Below are positions 52,266-63,294 of a stretch of DNA of 64,000 bases, piece by piece. The notes under the pieces were generated by a model. It saw only the letters and a list, made by a program, of their open reading frames with translations. It ran no database searches and was not told the DNA's origin. The number at the start of each line of letters is the position of its first letter. Position 1 is the stretch's first letter. The DNA is from Rugamonas violacea. Lineage in GTDB: Bacteria > Pseudomonadota > Gammaproteobacteria > Burkholderiales > Burkholderiaceae_D. A program made the position numbers and the translations under genes. Location: assembly GCF_016461825.1 (NCBI RefSeq), contig NZ_JAEMNU010000083.1:68866-132865 (forward strand), read 5' to 3'.

Positions 52266-52868
52266 ATGACAACCCGTCCTTTGATCGCGGCCCTGCTGTT
52301 GGCCGGCATGATGTCCAGCGCCTACGCCCAGCCGCCGCTCAGCCCCAAGGAGCAATACTCGATCGACAGCAAGCGCGCCGCGACGCGCTACGCCGACGAC
52401 AAGAAGCTGTGCGCCGAGGAAAGCAACTCCGGCGCCCGCATGCAGTGCACGCGCGACGCCAAAAGCGAATATGACAAGAGCGTGAAGGCCGCCAAGGCCG
52501 CCCTCAAGGCCGGCCCGGCCAAGCCGGCGGCGGCCTGCAACGACTGCGCCAAGGTGCTGTCGGTCAACGTCAGCGATAAGGCCGGCGAAGGCAGCGCCCT
52601 CGGCGTGATCGCCGGCGGTGTCGCCGGCGCCCTGCTGGGCAACCAGGTCGGCAGCGGCCACGGCCGCGAACTGGCCACCGTCGCCGGCGCCGCCGGTGGC
52701 GCCTACGCCGGCAACAAGATCGAGCAAAAGGCCAAGTCGAGCAAGGTCTGGACCGTCGCCGTGCAGTATCAGGACGGCAAGCAGGCCAGCTTCAACTTCG
52801 ACCACGACCCGGGCCTGATGGCCGGCGACCGCGTCAAGAACGCCAACGGCAGCATCGTGCGCAACTAA
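52266..52868 (+). CDS. exported glycine-zipper 2TM protein
   Basis: This is a 200-residue protein. The signal peptide (1-21, ending SAYA) precedes a charged helical region with C49 and C61, a CNDC pair at 91-94, then a glycine-zipper membrane hairpin at about 107-155 (ALGVIAGGVAGALLGNQVGS and GRELATVAGAAGGAYAGNKI) as in SlyB/PcP-type outer-membrane proteins. The C-terminal beta segment (WTVAVQYQDGKQASFNFDHD) is also typical of that family. No lipobox is seen, so it is not a lipoprotein. The ATG has GGAGAAAAAT upstream. Confidence 0.88.
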   Translation: MTTRPLIAALLLAGMMSSAYAQPPLSPKEQYSIDSKRAATRYADDKKLCAEESNSGARMQCTRDAKSEYDKSVKAAKAALKAGPAKPAAACNDCAKVLSVNVSDKAGEGSALGVIAGGVAGALLGNQVGSGHGRELATVAGAAGGAYAGNKIEQKAKSSKVWTVAVQYQDGKQASFNFDHDPGLMAGDRVKNANGSIVRN

Positions 52869-52869
52869 G

Positions 52870-52932
52870 GACGGTCTCGGCGGCAAGAAGGCAAGCGCCA
52901 AGGGCGGTCTCGGCGGCAAGAAGGCAAGCGCC
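52870..52932. repeat. 33-bp-period tandem duplication
   Basis: Two copies of a 30-bp block (52870-52899 and 52903-52932), containing CTCGGCGGCAAGAAGGCAAG, differ at one base. It starts just after the glycine-zipper stop codon and is probably untranslated. Confidence 0.85.
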
Positions 52933-52950
52933 CGCCAAGCCGGCCGGAAA

Positions 52951-53013
52951 ACCCCAGCGGCGCAAATCTGGGGTCGGACCCGGCGGGTCCGACCCCGGCT
53001 CCTGCCGGTGGGT
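52951..53013. repeat. REP-like palindromic element, copy 4
   Basis: GGGGTCGGACCC (52970-52981) and GGGTCCGACCCC (52985-52996) form the inner stem; flanking CCCCAGCGGC and GCCGGTGGG partly pair as an outer stem. It lies between the glycine-zipper and proline dehydrogenase genes. Confidence 0.9.
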
Positions 53014-53116
53014 TCCCCGCCCAGCCGAAGACGAAAAGAAGCAGCCCACGGGCTGTTTTTTTTCGTCCGCGACACCATATCCACCAAACAACATTCTTAT
53101 CACGCAAGGAGACGCC

Positions 53117-54094
53117 GTGCAGCCAGACCCCACTTTCCCCGCCCAATGGCAACCACTGGTCGACCAGGCCGCCAGCACCTTGCGCGCGCTGGCGCTCGAC
53201 GAAACGGCCAAGGAAAAATTCTGCCGCGACCCACTGCTGCGCCCCCACATGCACAAGGTGTCGCAGCGCTACGTGGCCGGCCAGACGGTCGCCTCGGCGC
53301 TGCAGCGGGTGGCGCAGATCAACGCCCAAGGCCACGCCGCCTCGGCCGAATACATGGGCGAGAGCTGCCGCGACGAGGCCTTCGCCATGGCCGAGACGGA
53401 AGTCTTCATGGAGCTGTGCAAGTCCATCGGCGAGCAGAACCTGAAATGCTCGATCTCCTTCGACCTGTCGCACATCGGCTCGCTAGTCGATCCCGAGCTG
53501 GGCTTCCGCAACGCCCGCCGCATCGCCCACGCCGCCGCCTGCATCAACCGCGAGGTGATGATCTCGATGGAGGCGGCCGAGCGCGCCGACGACATCTACG
53601 CCATCTACCGCCGCCTGCACCAGGAAGAGAATCTGGACAACGTCGGCATCACCGTGCCGGCCAAACGCCACCGCACGCCGGCCGACCTGCCGGCGCTGAT
53701 GCGCCTGCCGGGCCGCATCCGCCTGGTCAAGGGCGCCTTCCTCGAGGGCGAGGACGTGGCCTACCACCGCAACAGCGCCGAACTGGCGGCGGCCTACCGC
53801 GCGCTGGCCGGCGAGCTGCTGCTGAGCGGCCACAAGTGCTCGATCGCCAGCCACGACCGTGGCATCCAACACGATCTGAGCGAGCTGATCATCAAGGAGC
53901 GCATCGACCCGCGCAACTATGAGTTCGAATCGCTGATCGGCCTAGGCAGCGAACAGATCGAGGGCCTGCGGGCGCGCGGCTTCCCCACCCGCGAATACGC
54001 GGTGTTCGGCGAAGAGCACTTCCTGTATGTGTTGAACCGCATCGCCGAGGAGCCGGTGCGCTTGTACCAGGCGGTGATCGACCTGATGGCCTGA
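53117..54094 (+). CDS. proline dehydrogenase (monofunctional)
   Basis: This is a 325-residue FAD-dependent TIM-barrel enzyme oxidising L-proline to pyrroline-5-carboxylate. Recognisable strands are FDLSHIGSLVDPE, NVGITVPAKRHRT, GRIRLVKGAFLEGEDVAYHR (FAD/substrate region), CSIASHDRGIQHDL and NYEFESLIGLGSEQIEGLR. The aldehyde dehydrogenase half of PutA is absent, so it is the stand-alone form. The start is a GTG at 53117 with AAGGAGA 6 nt upstream. Likely membrane-associated through quinone use. Confidence 0.92.
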   Translation: MQPDPTFPAQWQPLVDQAASTLRALALDETAKEKFCRDPLLRPHMHKVSQRYVAGQTVASALQRVAQINAQGHAASAEYMGESCRDEAFAMAETEVFMELCKSIGEQNLKCSISFDLSHIGSLVDPELGFRNARRIAHAAACINREVMISMEAAERADDIYAIYRRLHQEENLDNVGITVPAKRHRTPADLPALMRLPGRIRLVKGAFLEGEDVAYHRNSAELAAAYRALAGELLLSGHKCSIASHDRGIQHDLSELIIKERIDPRNYEFESLIGLGSEQIEGLRARGFPTREYAVFGEEHFLYVLNRIAEEPVRLYQAVIDLMA

Positions 54095-54217
54095 GCGGGC
54101 GCCAAGCGGGCGTCGCGGCGGGCCGCCGGACGGCGACAAGCCGCCCAGGGGCGGGGTCCGCCGCGCCAAACGGACGAACGCCGGCGCGGGCCGGCATCCG
54201 CATCGCCGCGACACGAC

Positions 54218-55030
54218 TCAGTTGCGGGCGTCCTTGGGCTTGCCGCCCTTCGGCCAGTCCTTGGCCTTGCCGGCGTACACCGGACGCGGCTGGTGGGTGA
54301 AGAACTCGGACACGTCGAGCGCATCCTGGTCGGACAGCGTGCCGCCCTGCCCCAGCGGCATATTGTATTTGACGAAGGCCGCCGCCGTGAACGTGCGCGC
54401 CATGCCGGCGCCGTCGTTGAAGGAATCCTTGCCCCACAGCGGAGGGAAGGCGTAGCCGCCGGCGCCGTTGCCGACGCCCTCGCCGGCCGCGCCGTGACAG
54501 CTGACGCACTTGTCCGCATACACCTGCTTGCCGTGCGCCCCGTTCGGCACCAGCTTCTGGTCGATCGCGCCGAAGCCGCGCCCCTTGACGCTGACGCCGG
54601 TCGGCACATCGCTCGACAGCCATTGCATATAGGCCAGGATGTTGTTCATCTCGTCGGAGTTGTAGGCCAGCGCCTTGCCGTTCATCGACCGTTCCAGGCA
54701 GTCGTTGACGCGCTCCTGCAAGGAAATGATCTTGCCGCTGCGCGAACGATACTCGGGGAACACGCCCCAAATGCCCACCCACGGCGAAGCTTGGGCGACG
54801 GTGCCGCCCGCCAAGTGGCAATTGGTGCAGTTGAGTTTGTTGCCGACGTTGACCGGCAGACGTTGGTGGGTTTCGCTCAGCAACAGTTTGCCGGCCTGGA
54901 TGGCCACGCCTTTCGGCCCGGCGGGGATGCTCGAGTCGGCCGGTGGCTTGAGTTCCGGCGCCGTTTGCGCGTGGGCGGCAGCACCACCCAACGCGGCAAG
55001 GATTAGAACAAGATGTTGACGAAAGTTCAT
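54218..55030 (-). CDS. dihaem cytochrome c, TsdA (thiosulfate dehydrogenase)-like
   Basis: This is a 270-residue periplasmic cytochrome. The signal peptide (1-22) is followed by two c-type haem sites, C68-T-N-C71-H72 and C175-V-S-C178-H179. C111 in RVNDCLERSMNGKAL lies 40 residues after C71, matching the spacing of the unusual cysteine haem ligand of TsdA; the segments SPWVGIWGVFPEYRSRSGK and AYMQWLSSDVPTG also fit TsdA. TsdA couples two thiosulfates to tetrathionate. The activity is inferred; other dihaem class cytochromes are possible. Monocistronic. Confidence 0.8.
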   Translation of the reverse strand: MNFRQHLVLILAALGGAAAHAQTAPELKPPADSSIPAGPKGVAIQAGKLLLSETHQRLPVNVGNKLNCTNCHLAGGTVAQASPWVGIWGVFPEYRSRSGKIISLQERVNDCLERSMNGKALAYNSDEMNNILAYMQWLSSDVPTGVSVKGRGFGAIDQKLVPNGAHGKQVYADKCVSCHGAAGEGVGNGAGGYAFPPLWGKDSFNDGAGMARTFTAAAFVKYNMPLGQGGTLSDQDALDVSEFFTHQPRPVYAGKAKDWPKGGKPKDARN

Positions 55031-55157
55031 ACTGTCTCCTTGGATGTTATCAATTCCTCATGACGATCATCCGTGCCGCACGGAAATATCGACATGTTGC
55101 CAAAGAATACTATTGAACGTCGCAGACGCCAAGCGTCAGCCCACCGGGCCCGCACAA

Positions 55158-55184
55158 TAAAAAAGCGGCCCGAAGGCCGCTTTT
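55158..55184 (-). terminator. rho-independent terminator after acyl-CoA dehydrogenase gene
   Basis: On the minus strand GCGGCC-TTCG-GGCCGC is followed by TTTTTT; the opposite side also carries TTTT, so it can act both ways. Confidence 0.9.
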
Positions 55185-55206
55185 CACTAGCGTAGCGCAG
55201 ACCGGC

Positions 55207-56997
55207 TTAGAACTGGTCTTCGCTCAAGGCCAGCACGCCGGCGCTGCCGTCGATGATGGCGATGCGCAGGCCCGAGGCTTGCGACAGGATGTGGTCGGCG
55301 AAGAAGCGCGCGGTGGCGATCTTGGCGCTGTAGAAGCTGGCGTCGCCCTCGTTGGCGTCGAGTTTCTGCTGGGCGATGATGGCGGCGCGCGCCATCTGCC
55401 AGCCACCCAGCACCAGGCCGGCCAGTTTCAGGTACAGCACGCTGCCGGCGAACACGCCCTTGATGTCGCTCTTCATGTTGTTGGCGACATACTCGACCAC
55501 CGCCTCCAGATCCTTGCTGCCGGACGACAGCTGGGCCAGCATGGCCTTGAAGTCGGCGCCCGGCAGGGCGGCCAGTTGCGCCTCGGTGGCGCGCACCTGG
55601 GCGATGATGCCCTTGGCCACGGCGCCGCCGTCGCGCACGGTCTTGCGGCCGACCAGGTCGTTGGCTTGGATCGCCGTGGTGCCTTCGTAGATGGTGAGGA
55701 TCTTCGAGTCGCGGTAGTGCTGGGCGGCACCCGTCTCCTCGATGAAGCCCATGCCGCCGTGCACCTGCACGCCGTCGCGGGTGACGTCTTGCGACATTTC
55801 GGTCGACCAACCCTTGATCACCGGCACCAGATATTCGTAGACCGCCAGGTTGGCCGCGCGCACCGCCGCGTCCTCGTGGCTGTGGGCGATGTCGCTGATG
55901 GCCGCGCCGACGTAGGCCAGCGCGCGCGCCGCCTCGGTCTGCGAACGCATGGACATCAACATGCGGCGCACGTCGGGATGGTGGATGATAGCCACCGGAC
56001 CGGCCGAGCCGGCCAAATCGCGCGACTGCACGCGGTCCTTGGCGAAGGCGACCGCCTTCTGATAGGCGCGCTCGGCCAGGCCGATGCCCTGCATGCCGAC
56101 GCCGAAGCGGGCCGCGTTCATCATGATGAACATGTATTCCAGGCCGCGATTTTCTTCGCCCACCAGGGTGCCGATGGCGCCGCCGTGGTCGCCGAATTGC
56201 AGCACGGCGGTCGGGCTGGCCTTGATGCCGAGCTTGTGTTCGATCGAGACGCAATGGGCGTCGTTGCGCGCGCCCAGCGAGCCGTCGGCGTTGACCAGGA
56301 ACTTGGGCACGATGAACAGCGAGATGCCCTTGACGCCGGCCGGTGCGTCCGGCGTGCGCGCCAGCACCAGATGGACGATGTTGTCGGCCATGTCGTGTTC
56401 GCCGTAGGTGATGAAGATCTTGGTGCCGAACACTTTATAGGTGCCGTCGCCCTGCGGCACGGCGCGGCTGCGCACGGCGGCCAGGTCGGAACCGGCCTGC
56501 GGCTCGGTCAGGTTCATGGTGCCGGTCCATTGACCCGACACCAGTTTTTCCAGGTAGATGGCTTTTTGCGCGTCGCTGCCGGCCGTCAGCAGCGCCTCGA
56601 TGGCGCCGTCCGACAGCAGCGCGCACAGCGCGAAGGAGATGCTGGCCGAGTTGAGCATCTCGATGCACGGCGTGGCGAACAGCTTGGGCAGGCCCTGGCC
56701 GCCGAACTCGACCGGATGCTGCACACCCTGCCAGCCGGCTTCGGCGAAGGCCTTGAAGGCTTCCTTGAAGCCCTTCGAGGTGGTGACCTGGCCGTCGTGC
56801 CAGAAGCTCGGCTCCTTGTCGCTCGGATTGTTCAGCGGGGCGACGACGTTGGCGCAGAACTTGGCGTTCTCCTCCAGCACGGCCTCGGCGGTGTCGGCGG
56901 TGGCGTCCTCGTTGCCCGGCAGGGCGTTGACGGCGGCCAGGTCGGCCAGTTCGTTCATCACGAACAGCATGTCTTTCAGCGGTGCTTGATACGGCAT
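55207..56997 (-). CDS. acyl-CoA dehydrogenase, long form with C-terminal domain
   Basis: This is a 596-residue flavoprotein. Standard domains are present: N-terminal helical domain, middle beta domain (TGTMNLTEPQAGSDLAAVRS, VFGTKIFITYGEHD), and C-terminal helical domain (VQVHGGMGFIEETGAAQHYR, ILTIYEGTTAIQANDLVGRK; the catalytic Glu is expected in YEGTT). The extra C-terminal part (about 470-596) marks the long AcdB-type family. It oxidises acyl-CoA to enoyl-CoA in beta-oxidation, passing electrons to the ETF encoded by the next two genes upstream. Confidence 0.94.
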   Translation of the reverse strand: MPYQAPLKDMLFVMNELADLAAVNALPGNEDATADTAEAVLEENAKFCANVVAPLNNPSDKEPSFWHDGQVTTSKGFKEAFKAFAEAGWQGVQHPVEFGGQGLPKLFATPCIEMLNSASISFALCALLSDGAIEALLTAGSDAQKAIYLEKLVSGQWTGTMNLTEPQAGSDLAAVRSRAVPQGDGTYKVFGTKIFITYGEHDMADNIVHLVLARTPDAPAGVKGISLFIVPKFLVNADGSLGARNDAHCVSIEHKLGIKASPTAVLQFGDHGGAIGTLVGEENRGLEYMFIMMNAARFGVGMQGIGLAERAYQKAVAFAKDRVQSRDLAGSAGPVAIIHHPDVRRMLMSMRSQTEAARALAYVGAAISDIAHSHEDAAVRAANLAVYEYLVPVIKGWSTEMSQDVTRDGVQVHGGMGFIEETGAAQHYRDSKILTIYEGTTAIQANDLVGRKTVRDGGAVAKGIIAQVRATEAQLAALPGADFKAMLAQLSSGSKDLEAVVEYVANNMKSDIKGVFAGSVLYLKLAGLVLGGWQMARAAIIAQQKLDANEGDASFYSAKIATARFFADHILSQASGLRIAIIDGSAGVLALSEDQF

Positions 56998-57092
56998 TCT
57001 CTATTCTCCAAGAAAACAAGCCACGGCGACCCGGCTATGCTGCGGGATCGGCGTGGCTTGGGGGTGTTCAATCCAAGTGCTGTTGAAGCGGA

Positions 57093-58025
57093 TTAGCCCA
57101 GTTCTGCGACCAGTTGCGGCACGATTTCGAACAGGTCGCCGACGATGCCGTAGTCGGCCACGGAGAAGATCGGCGCTTCGGGATCCTTGTTGATGGCGAC
57201 GATGGTTTTCGAATCCTTCATGCCGGCCAAATGCTGGATCGCGCCGGAGATGCCGACGGCGATGTACAAGGTCGGCGCGACGATCTTGCCGGTCTGGCCG
57301 ACTTGCCAGTCGTTCGGCACGAAGCCGGCGTCGACGGCGGCGCGCGAGGCGCCCATGGCGGCGCCCAGCTTGTCGGCCAGCGGCTCGAGCACTTTGAAGG
57401 CTTCGCCCGAACCCATGCCACGGCCACCGGAAACGATGACTTTGGCGGCGGTCAGCTCGGGACGGTCCGACTTGGCCAGCTCGCGGCCGACGAAGACCGA
57501 CTTGCCCGAATCGGCGACGGCGGCAACGTTCTCGGTCGCGGCCGAACCACCGGTGGCGGCGGCGGCGTCGAAGCCGGTGCTGCGCACGGTGATGACCTTG
57601 ACCTTGTCGGACGACTGCACGTAGGCGATGGCGTTGCCGGCGTAGATGGGACGCTCGAAGGTGTCGGGCGAATCGACCTTGGTGATTTCCGAGATCTGCG
57701 CCACGTCCAGCTTGGCGGCGACGCGCGGCAGGATGTTCTTGCCGTAGGCGGTGGCCGGGGCCAGGATGTGGCTGTACGCGGCGGCCAGCGCCAGCACCTG
57801 CTCCGAGATGTTCTCGGCCAGGCCGTCGGCGAAGTGGGCGGCGTCGGCCACGATGACTTTCGACACGCCGGCGATTTGCGCGGCGGCGGCGGCGGCGGCG
57901 CCGGCGTTGGAACCTGCGACCAGGACGTGCACGTCGCCACCGCACTGCAGCGCAGCGGTGACGGTGTGGTGGGTGCTGCCTTTCAGGCTAGCGTTGTCGT
58001 GTTCAGCAATAACTAATGCGACCAT
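57093..58025 (-). CDS. etfA: electron transfer flavoprotein subunit alpha
   Basis: This is a 310-residue ETF alpha. The FAD-binding C-terminal domain has [58 protein letters not shown] and [20 protein letters not shown]. It takes electrons from acyl-CoA dehydrogenases and passes them to ETF-quinone oxidoreductase. ATG at 58025. The etfB-etfA pair is separated by 151 bp containing a degenerate repeat element, unlike the usual tight spacing. Confidence 0.97.
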   Translation of the reverse strand: MVALVIAEHDNASLKGSTHHTVTAALQCGGDVHVLVAGSNAGAAAAAAAQIAGVSKVIVADAAHFADGLAENISEQVLALAAAYSHILAPATAYGKNILPRVAAKLDVAQISEITKVDSPDTFERPIYAGNAIAYVQSSDKVKVITVRSTGFDAAAATGGSAATENVAAVADSGKSVFVGRELAKSDRPELTAAKVIVSGGRGMGSGEAFKVLEPLADKLGAAMGASRAAVDAGFVPNDWQVGQTGKIVAPTLYIAVGISGAIQHLAGMKDSKTIVAINKDPEAPIFSVADYGIVGDLFEIVPQLVAELG

Positions 58026-58054
58026 GATTTTTTCCTAGAATGTGTTCTAAACCC

Positions 58055-58150
58055 GCGCGGCGGAAACCGGGGTCGGACCCTATTGCGGCGGCACCAACTT
58101 CGGCCTGCGACAACAATCCGGGGTCTGACCCCAGCCTCAGTGCGCCGGGG
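58055..58150. repeat. REP-like palindromic element, copy 5 (degenerate)
   Basis: GGGGTCGGACCC (58069-58080) is followed not by its partner but, 39 bp later, by GGGGTCTGACCCC (58120-58132), itself palindromic, and by CGCCGGGG. It looks like two half elements and lies between etfB and etfA. Confidence 0.8.
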
Positions 58151-58176
58151 TAAAAATATAAACGGCCAGGCCGCGC

Positions 58177-58926
58177 TTAGATAACTTTGGCTTCGTTACG
58201 CAGTTTCGCCACCAGCGTCGCCACGTCGGGAACCTTGATGCCGGCCGAGCGCTTGGCCGGCTCGACCACTTTCAGGGTCTTCAGGCGCGGGGTCACGTCG
58301 ACGCCCAGGTCTTCCGGCTTGGTCACGTCGAGCGGCTTCTTCTTCGCCTTCATGATGTTCGGCAGGGTGACGTAGCGCGGCTCGTTCAGGCGCAGGTCGG
58401 TGGTGATGATCGCCGGCAGCGTCAGCGACAGGGTTTCCAGGCCGCCGTCGACTTCGCGGGTGACGCTGACCTTGCCGTCTTCCAGCACGACTTTCGAGGC
58501 GAAGGTCGCCTGTGGCCAACCCAGCAGGGCCGCCAGCATCTGGCCGGTCTGGTTGGAGTCGTCGTCGATCGCCTGCTTGCCCAGGATGATCAGTTGCGGC
58601 TGTTCCTTGTCGGCCAGCGCCTTGAGCAGCTTGGCCACGGCCAGCGGTTCCAGTTCGACGGCGGTCTCCACCAGGATGCCGCGGTCGGCGCCGATCGCCA
58701 TGCCGGTGCGCAGGGTTTCCTGGCACTGGGTCACGCCGCAGGAGACGGCGACCACCTCGGTGACCTTGCCGGCTTCCTTCAGGCGCATGGCCTCTTCCAG
58801 AGCGATCTCGTCGAACGGGTTCATCGACATTTTGACATTGGCGATATCGACGCCGCTGCCGTCAGACTTGACGCGCACTTTGACGTTGTAGTCGACCACG
58901 CGTTTGACGGGTACCAAGACTTTCAT
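58177..58926 (-). CDS. etfB: electron transfer flavoprotein subunit beta
   Basis: This is a 249-residue ETF beta: [38 protein letters not shown], the AMP-binding [20 protein letters not shown], and [20 protein letters not shown]. It binds AMP and completes the ETF heterodimer. The ATG at 58926 opens the conserved N-terminus. A palindromic TetR-type operator candidate lies about 90 bp upstream. Confidence 0.97.
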   Translation of the reverse strand: MKVLVPVKRVVDYNVKVRVKSDGSGVDIANVKMSMNPFDEIALEEAMRLKEAGKVTEVVAVSCGVTQCQETLRTGMAIGADRGILVETAVELEPLAVAKLLKALADKEQPQLIILGKQAIDDDSNQTGQMLAALLGWPQATFASKVVLEDGKVSVTREVDGGLETLSLTLPAIITTDLRLNEPRYVTLPNIMKAKKKPLDVTKPEDLGVDVTPRLKTLKVVEPAKRSAGIKVPDVATLVAKLRNEAKVI

Positions 58927-58977
58927 AGCTGTGCCTTTGGGAAAAATAAAGAATGACGGGACTAAATAGTGGGCTAG

Positions 58978-59006
58978 ATTATATGAGAAATTTAGCCAAC
59001 AAACAG
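58978..59006 (-). promoter_or_regulatory. promoter candidate for etfB
   Basis: On the minus strand a TATAAT hexamer (58978-58983) lies about 50 bp before the etfB ATG. The -35 region (CTGTTT at 59001-59006, 17 bp away) is poor, so an activator or repressor probably matters. Confidence 0.5.
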
Positions 59007-59013
59007 AATTTAA

Positions 59014-59025
59014 GCACGATCGTGC
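59014..59025. promoter_or_regulatory. palindrome GCACGATCGTGC, TetR-type operator candidate
   Basis: A perfect 12-bp palindrome lies directly upstream of the putative -35 box of the etfB promoter. The ACGATCGT core is typical of TetR-family fatty-acid and branched-chain catabolism regulators. The cognate regulator is not in the window. Confidence 0.5.
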
Positions 59026-59163
59026 GATTTTTTGCTAGTATAAATCGTCTAAAAGACGCATTTTTCCTGGATAAGTATTTCTTGGGAGAACGAGCCGGGG
59101 CGAAAAACGCCCCGCCCGAACACGCGGCGATGGGATGCCGGCCAGACGGCCGGCGCCGCAGGT

Positions 59164-59421
59164 CTATTTGCGTTGCATCAAAAAGACGAATTCGCGACCG
59201 TTTTGCACGTGGGAAAGCAAAGCGTTGCCGGTCTGCTTGGCGAAGGCCTGGAAATCGCGCACCGAGCCGGGGTCCGTCGCCATGATGCGCAGGACCTCGC
59301 CACTTTCCAGCTCGGACAAGGCCTTCTTGGCCTTGAGAATCGGCAGCGGGCAGTTCAGACCCCGGGCGTCGAGTTCTTTGTGGAATTCCATGATCTCGGT
59401 TTCAATTAAAGTATCACTCAT
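59164..59421 (-). CDS. TusA-like sulfurtransferase
   Basis: This is an 85-residue SirA/TusA-fold protein. The CPxP motif is present: C24 in ELDARGLNCPLPILKAKKAL, followed by ESGEVLRIMATDPGSVRDFQ and the FVFLMQRK end. Such proteins relay sulfur as a persulfide, for example to tRNA thiolation or, in other lineages, oxidation of sulfur compounds. The ATG at 59421 gives the usual length over 59433. Another sulfur-related gene (TsdA-like) is 4 kb away but not co-transcribed. Confidence 0.9.
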   Translation of the reverse strand: MSDTLIETEIMEFHKELDARGLNCPLPILKAKKALSELESGEVLRIMATDPGSVRDFQAFAKQTGNALLSHVQNGREFVFLMQRK

Positions 59422-59583
59422 CAATATACCCACAATGTTGTTGTACTGATTTTCGACATACTACTCCAAATCAGGTCGATTGACGCGCTGCACCAAAATA
59501 GTTCACCGTCCGTTGTGAAGTCACAACGATAAATTCAGAATAGTAACGGCCCGCACCATGGGCGCGGGCCGCATGTTTGCTGC

Positions 59584-62193
<2,610 letters not shown>

Positions 62194-62352
62194 GTCGTAT
62201 TGGCAGAGGTGGCTGGCAGATGCAAAGGGTTGATTATACGTGATTCAAGTCGACAAAATGGTGGTCGAATTGGAGACCGGCCTCGGCCGCGGGGCGCGCC
62301 GGCGGCCGAGGCGGTCCGCCACCGCGTCAAGACGGCGCGTCAAGACGGTGCC

Positions 62353-63111
62353 TCAGGCGAAGTCGGGCCCGATCAAATCGATGCGGTCGGTGCAGAAACC
62401 GTCGACGCCCCAGCCGAGGATTTCGCGGCCGCGGACCGGCTCGTTGACGGTGTAGCAGAACAGGCCGTAGCCGGCCCGTTTGATGGCGCCGGCCAGCTCG
62501 GCCGTCAGATGCTTGTGGTTGGTGTGGATCGCCACCACGCCCAGCGCCTCGGCCTGCGCCTGCCATTGCTCGGGCACGCGGTCGAGCAGCCAGCCACGCG
62601 GCAGCCCGGCGGCGGCGTCGCGCGCGGCGGCCAGCGCGACCACGCTGAACGAGGCCAGCAGCGGCAAGGCGGCCGGCTCGCCGGCGGCCAGCTCGGCGGC
62701 GAACAAGTCGCGGGTCTGCCGCGCCACCCAGTCGCCGGTGCGCTGCTCGTGGCCGGGCACCGGCTTGATCTCGATGTTCATCCAGATGCGCTGGGCCTTG
62801 CAATAGTCGACGAACTGGGTAAAGAAGGGCACCGGCTCGGCGCGGAACTGCGGGCCGAACCAGGCGCCGGCGTCCATCTGCGACAGGGCCAGGGCGTCGG
62901 TCTCGGCAACGTTGCCCCGGCCGGCCACGGTGCGGCCGAACGCGGGGTCGTGCATGACCATGCCGATGCCGTCGCGCGACAGCATGACGTCGAATTCGAC
63001 GGCGCGAAAGCCGTAGGCCAGGCCGGCGCGCAGGCCGGCGATGGTGTTTTCCGGCGCCAGGGTGCCGCCGCCGCGATGCGCAACTATTTTAGGGTAGGGC
63101 CACATATACAT
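62353..63111 (-). CDS. ugpQ: glycerophosphodiester phosphodiesterase
   Basis: This is a 252-residue GDPD-family TIM barrel: H12/R13 in PKIVAHRGGG, APENTIAGLRAG, the EFDVMLSRDG metal ligands, and H54 in MVMHDPAFGRTV. The absence of a signal peptide points to the cytosolic UgpQ type that releases glycerol-3-phosphate from deacylated phospholipids. Substrate breadth is unknown. Nearest neighbour alaS is on the same strand, 159 bp downstream. Confidence 0.94.
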   Translation of the reverse strand: MYMWPYPKIVAHRGGGTLAPENTIAGLRAGLAYGFRAVEFDVMLSRDGIGMVMHDPAFGRTVAGRGNVAETDALALSQMDAGAWFGPQFRAEPVPFFTQFVDYCKAQRIWMNIEIKPVPGHEQRTGDWVARQTRDLFAAELAAGEPAALPLLASFSVVALAAARDAAAGLPRGWLLDRVPEQWQAQAEALGVVAIHTNHKHLTAELAGAIKRAGYGLFCYTVNEPVRGREILGWGVDGFCTDRIDLIGPDFA

Positions 63112-63294
63112 GCCTCATAGACAGAATTCATGACTTAACCATCAACATTACCACGGCTCGCGTCGGCATGGCTGGGCGGCGATAAAATCTTTGCCGCGCC
63201 GCACAACGTTGTCTAATCGCAAAAATAGTGGCGGCCGCACCGGCTCAGACGGTAAGCTAGCGCCCTATCCGATTTCTTCAGAGGCTGAAACATC

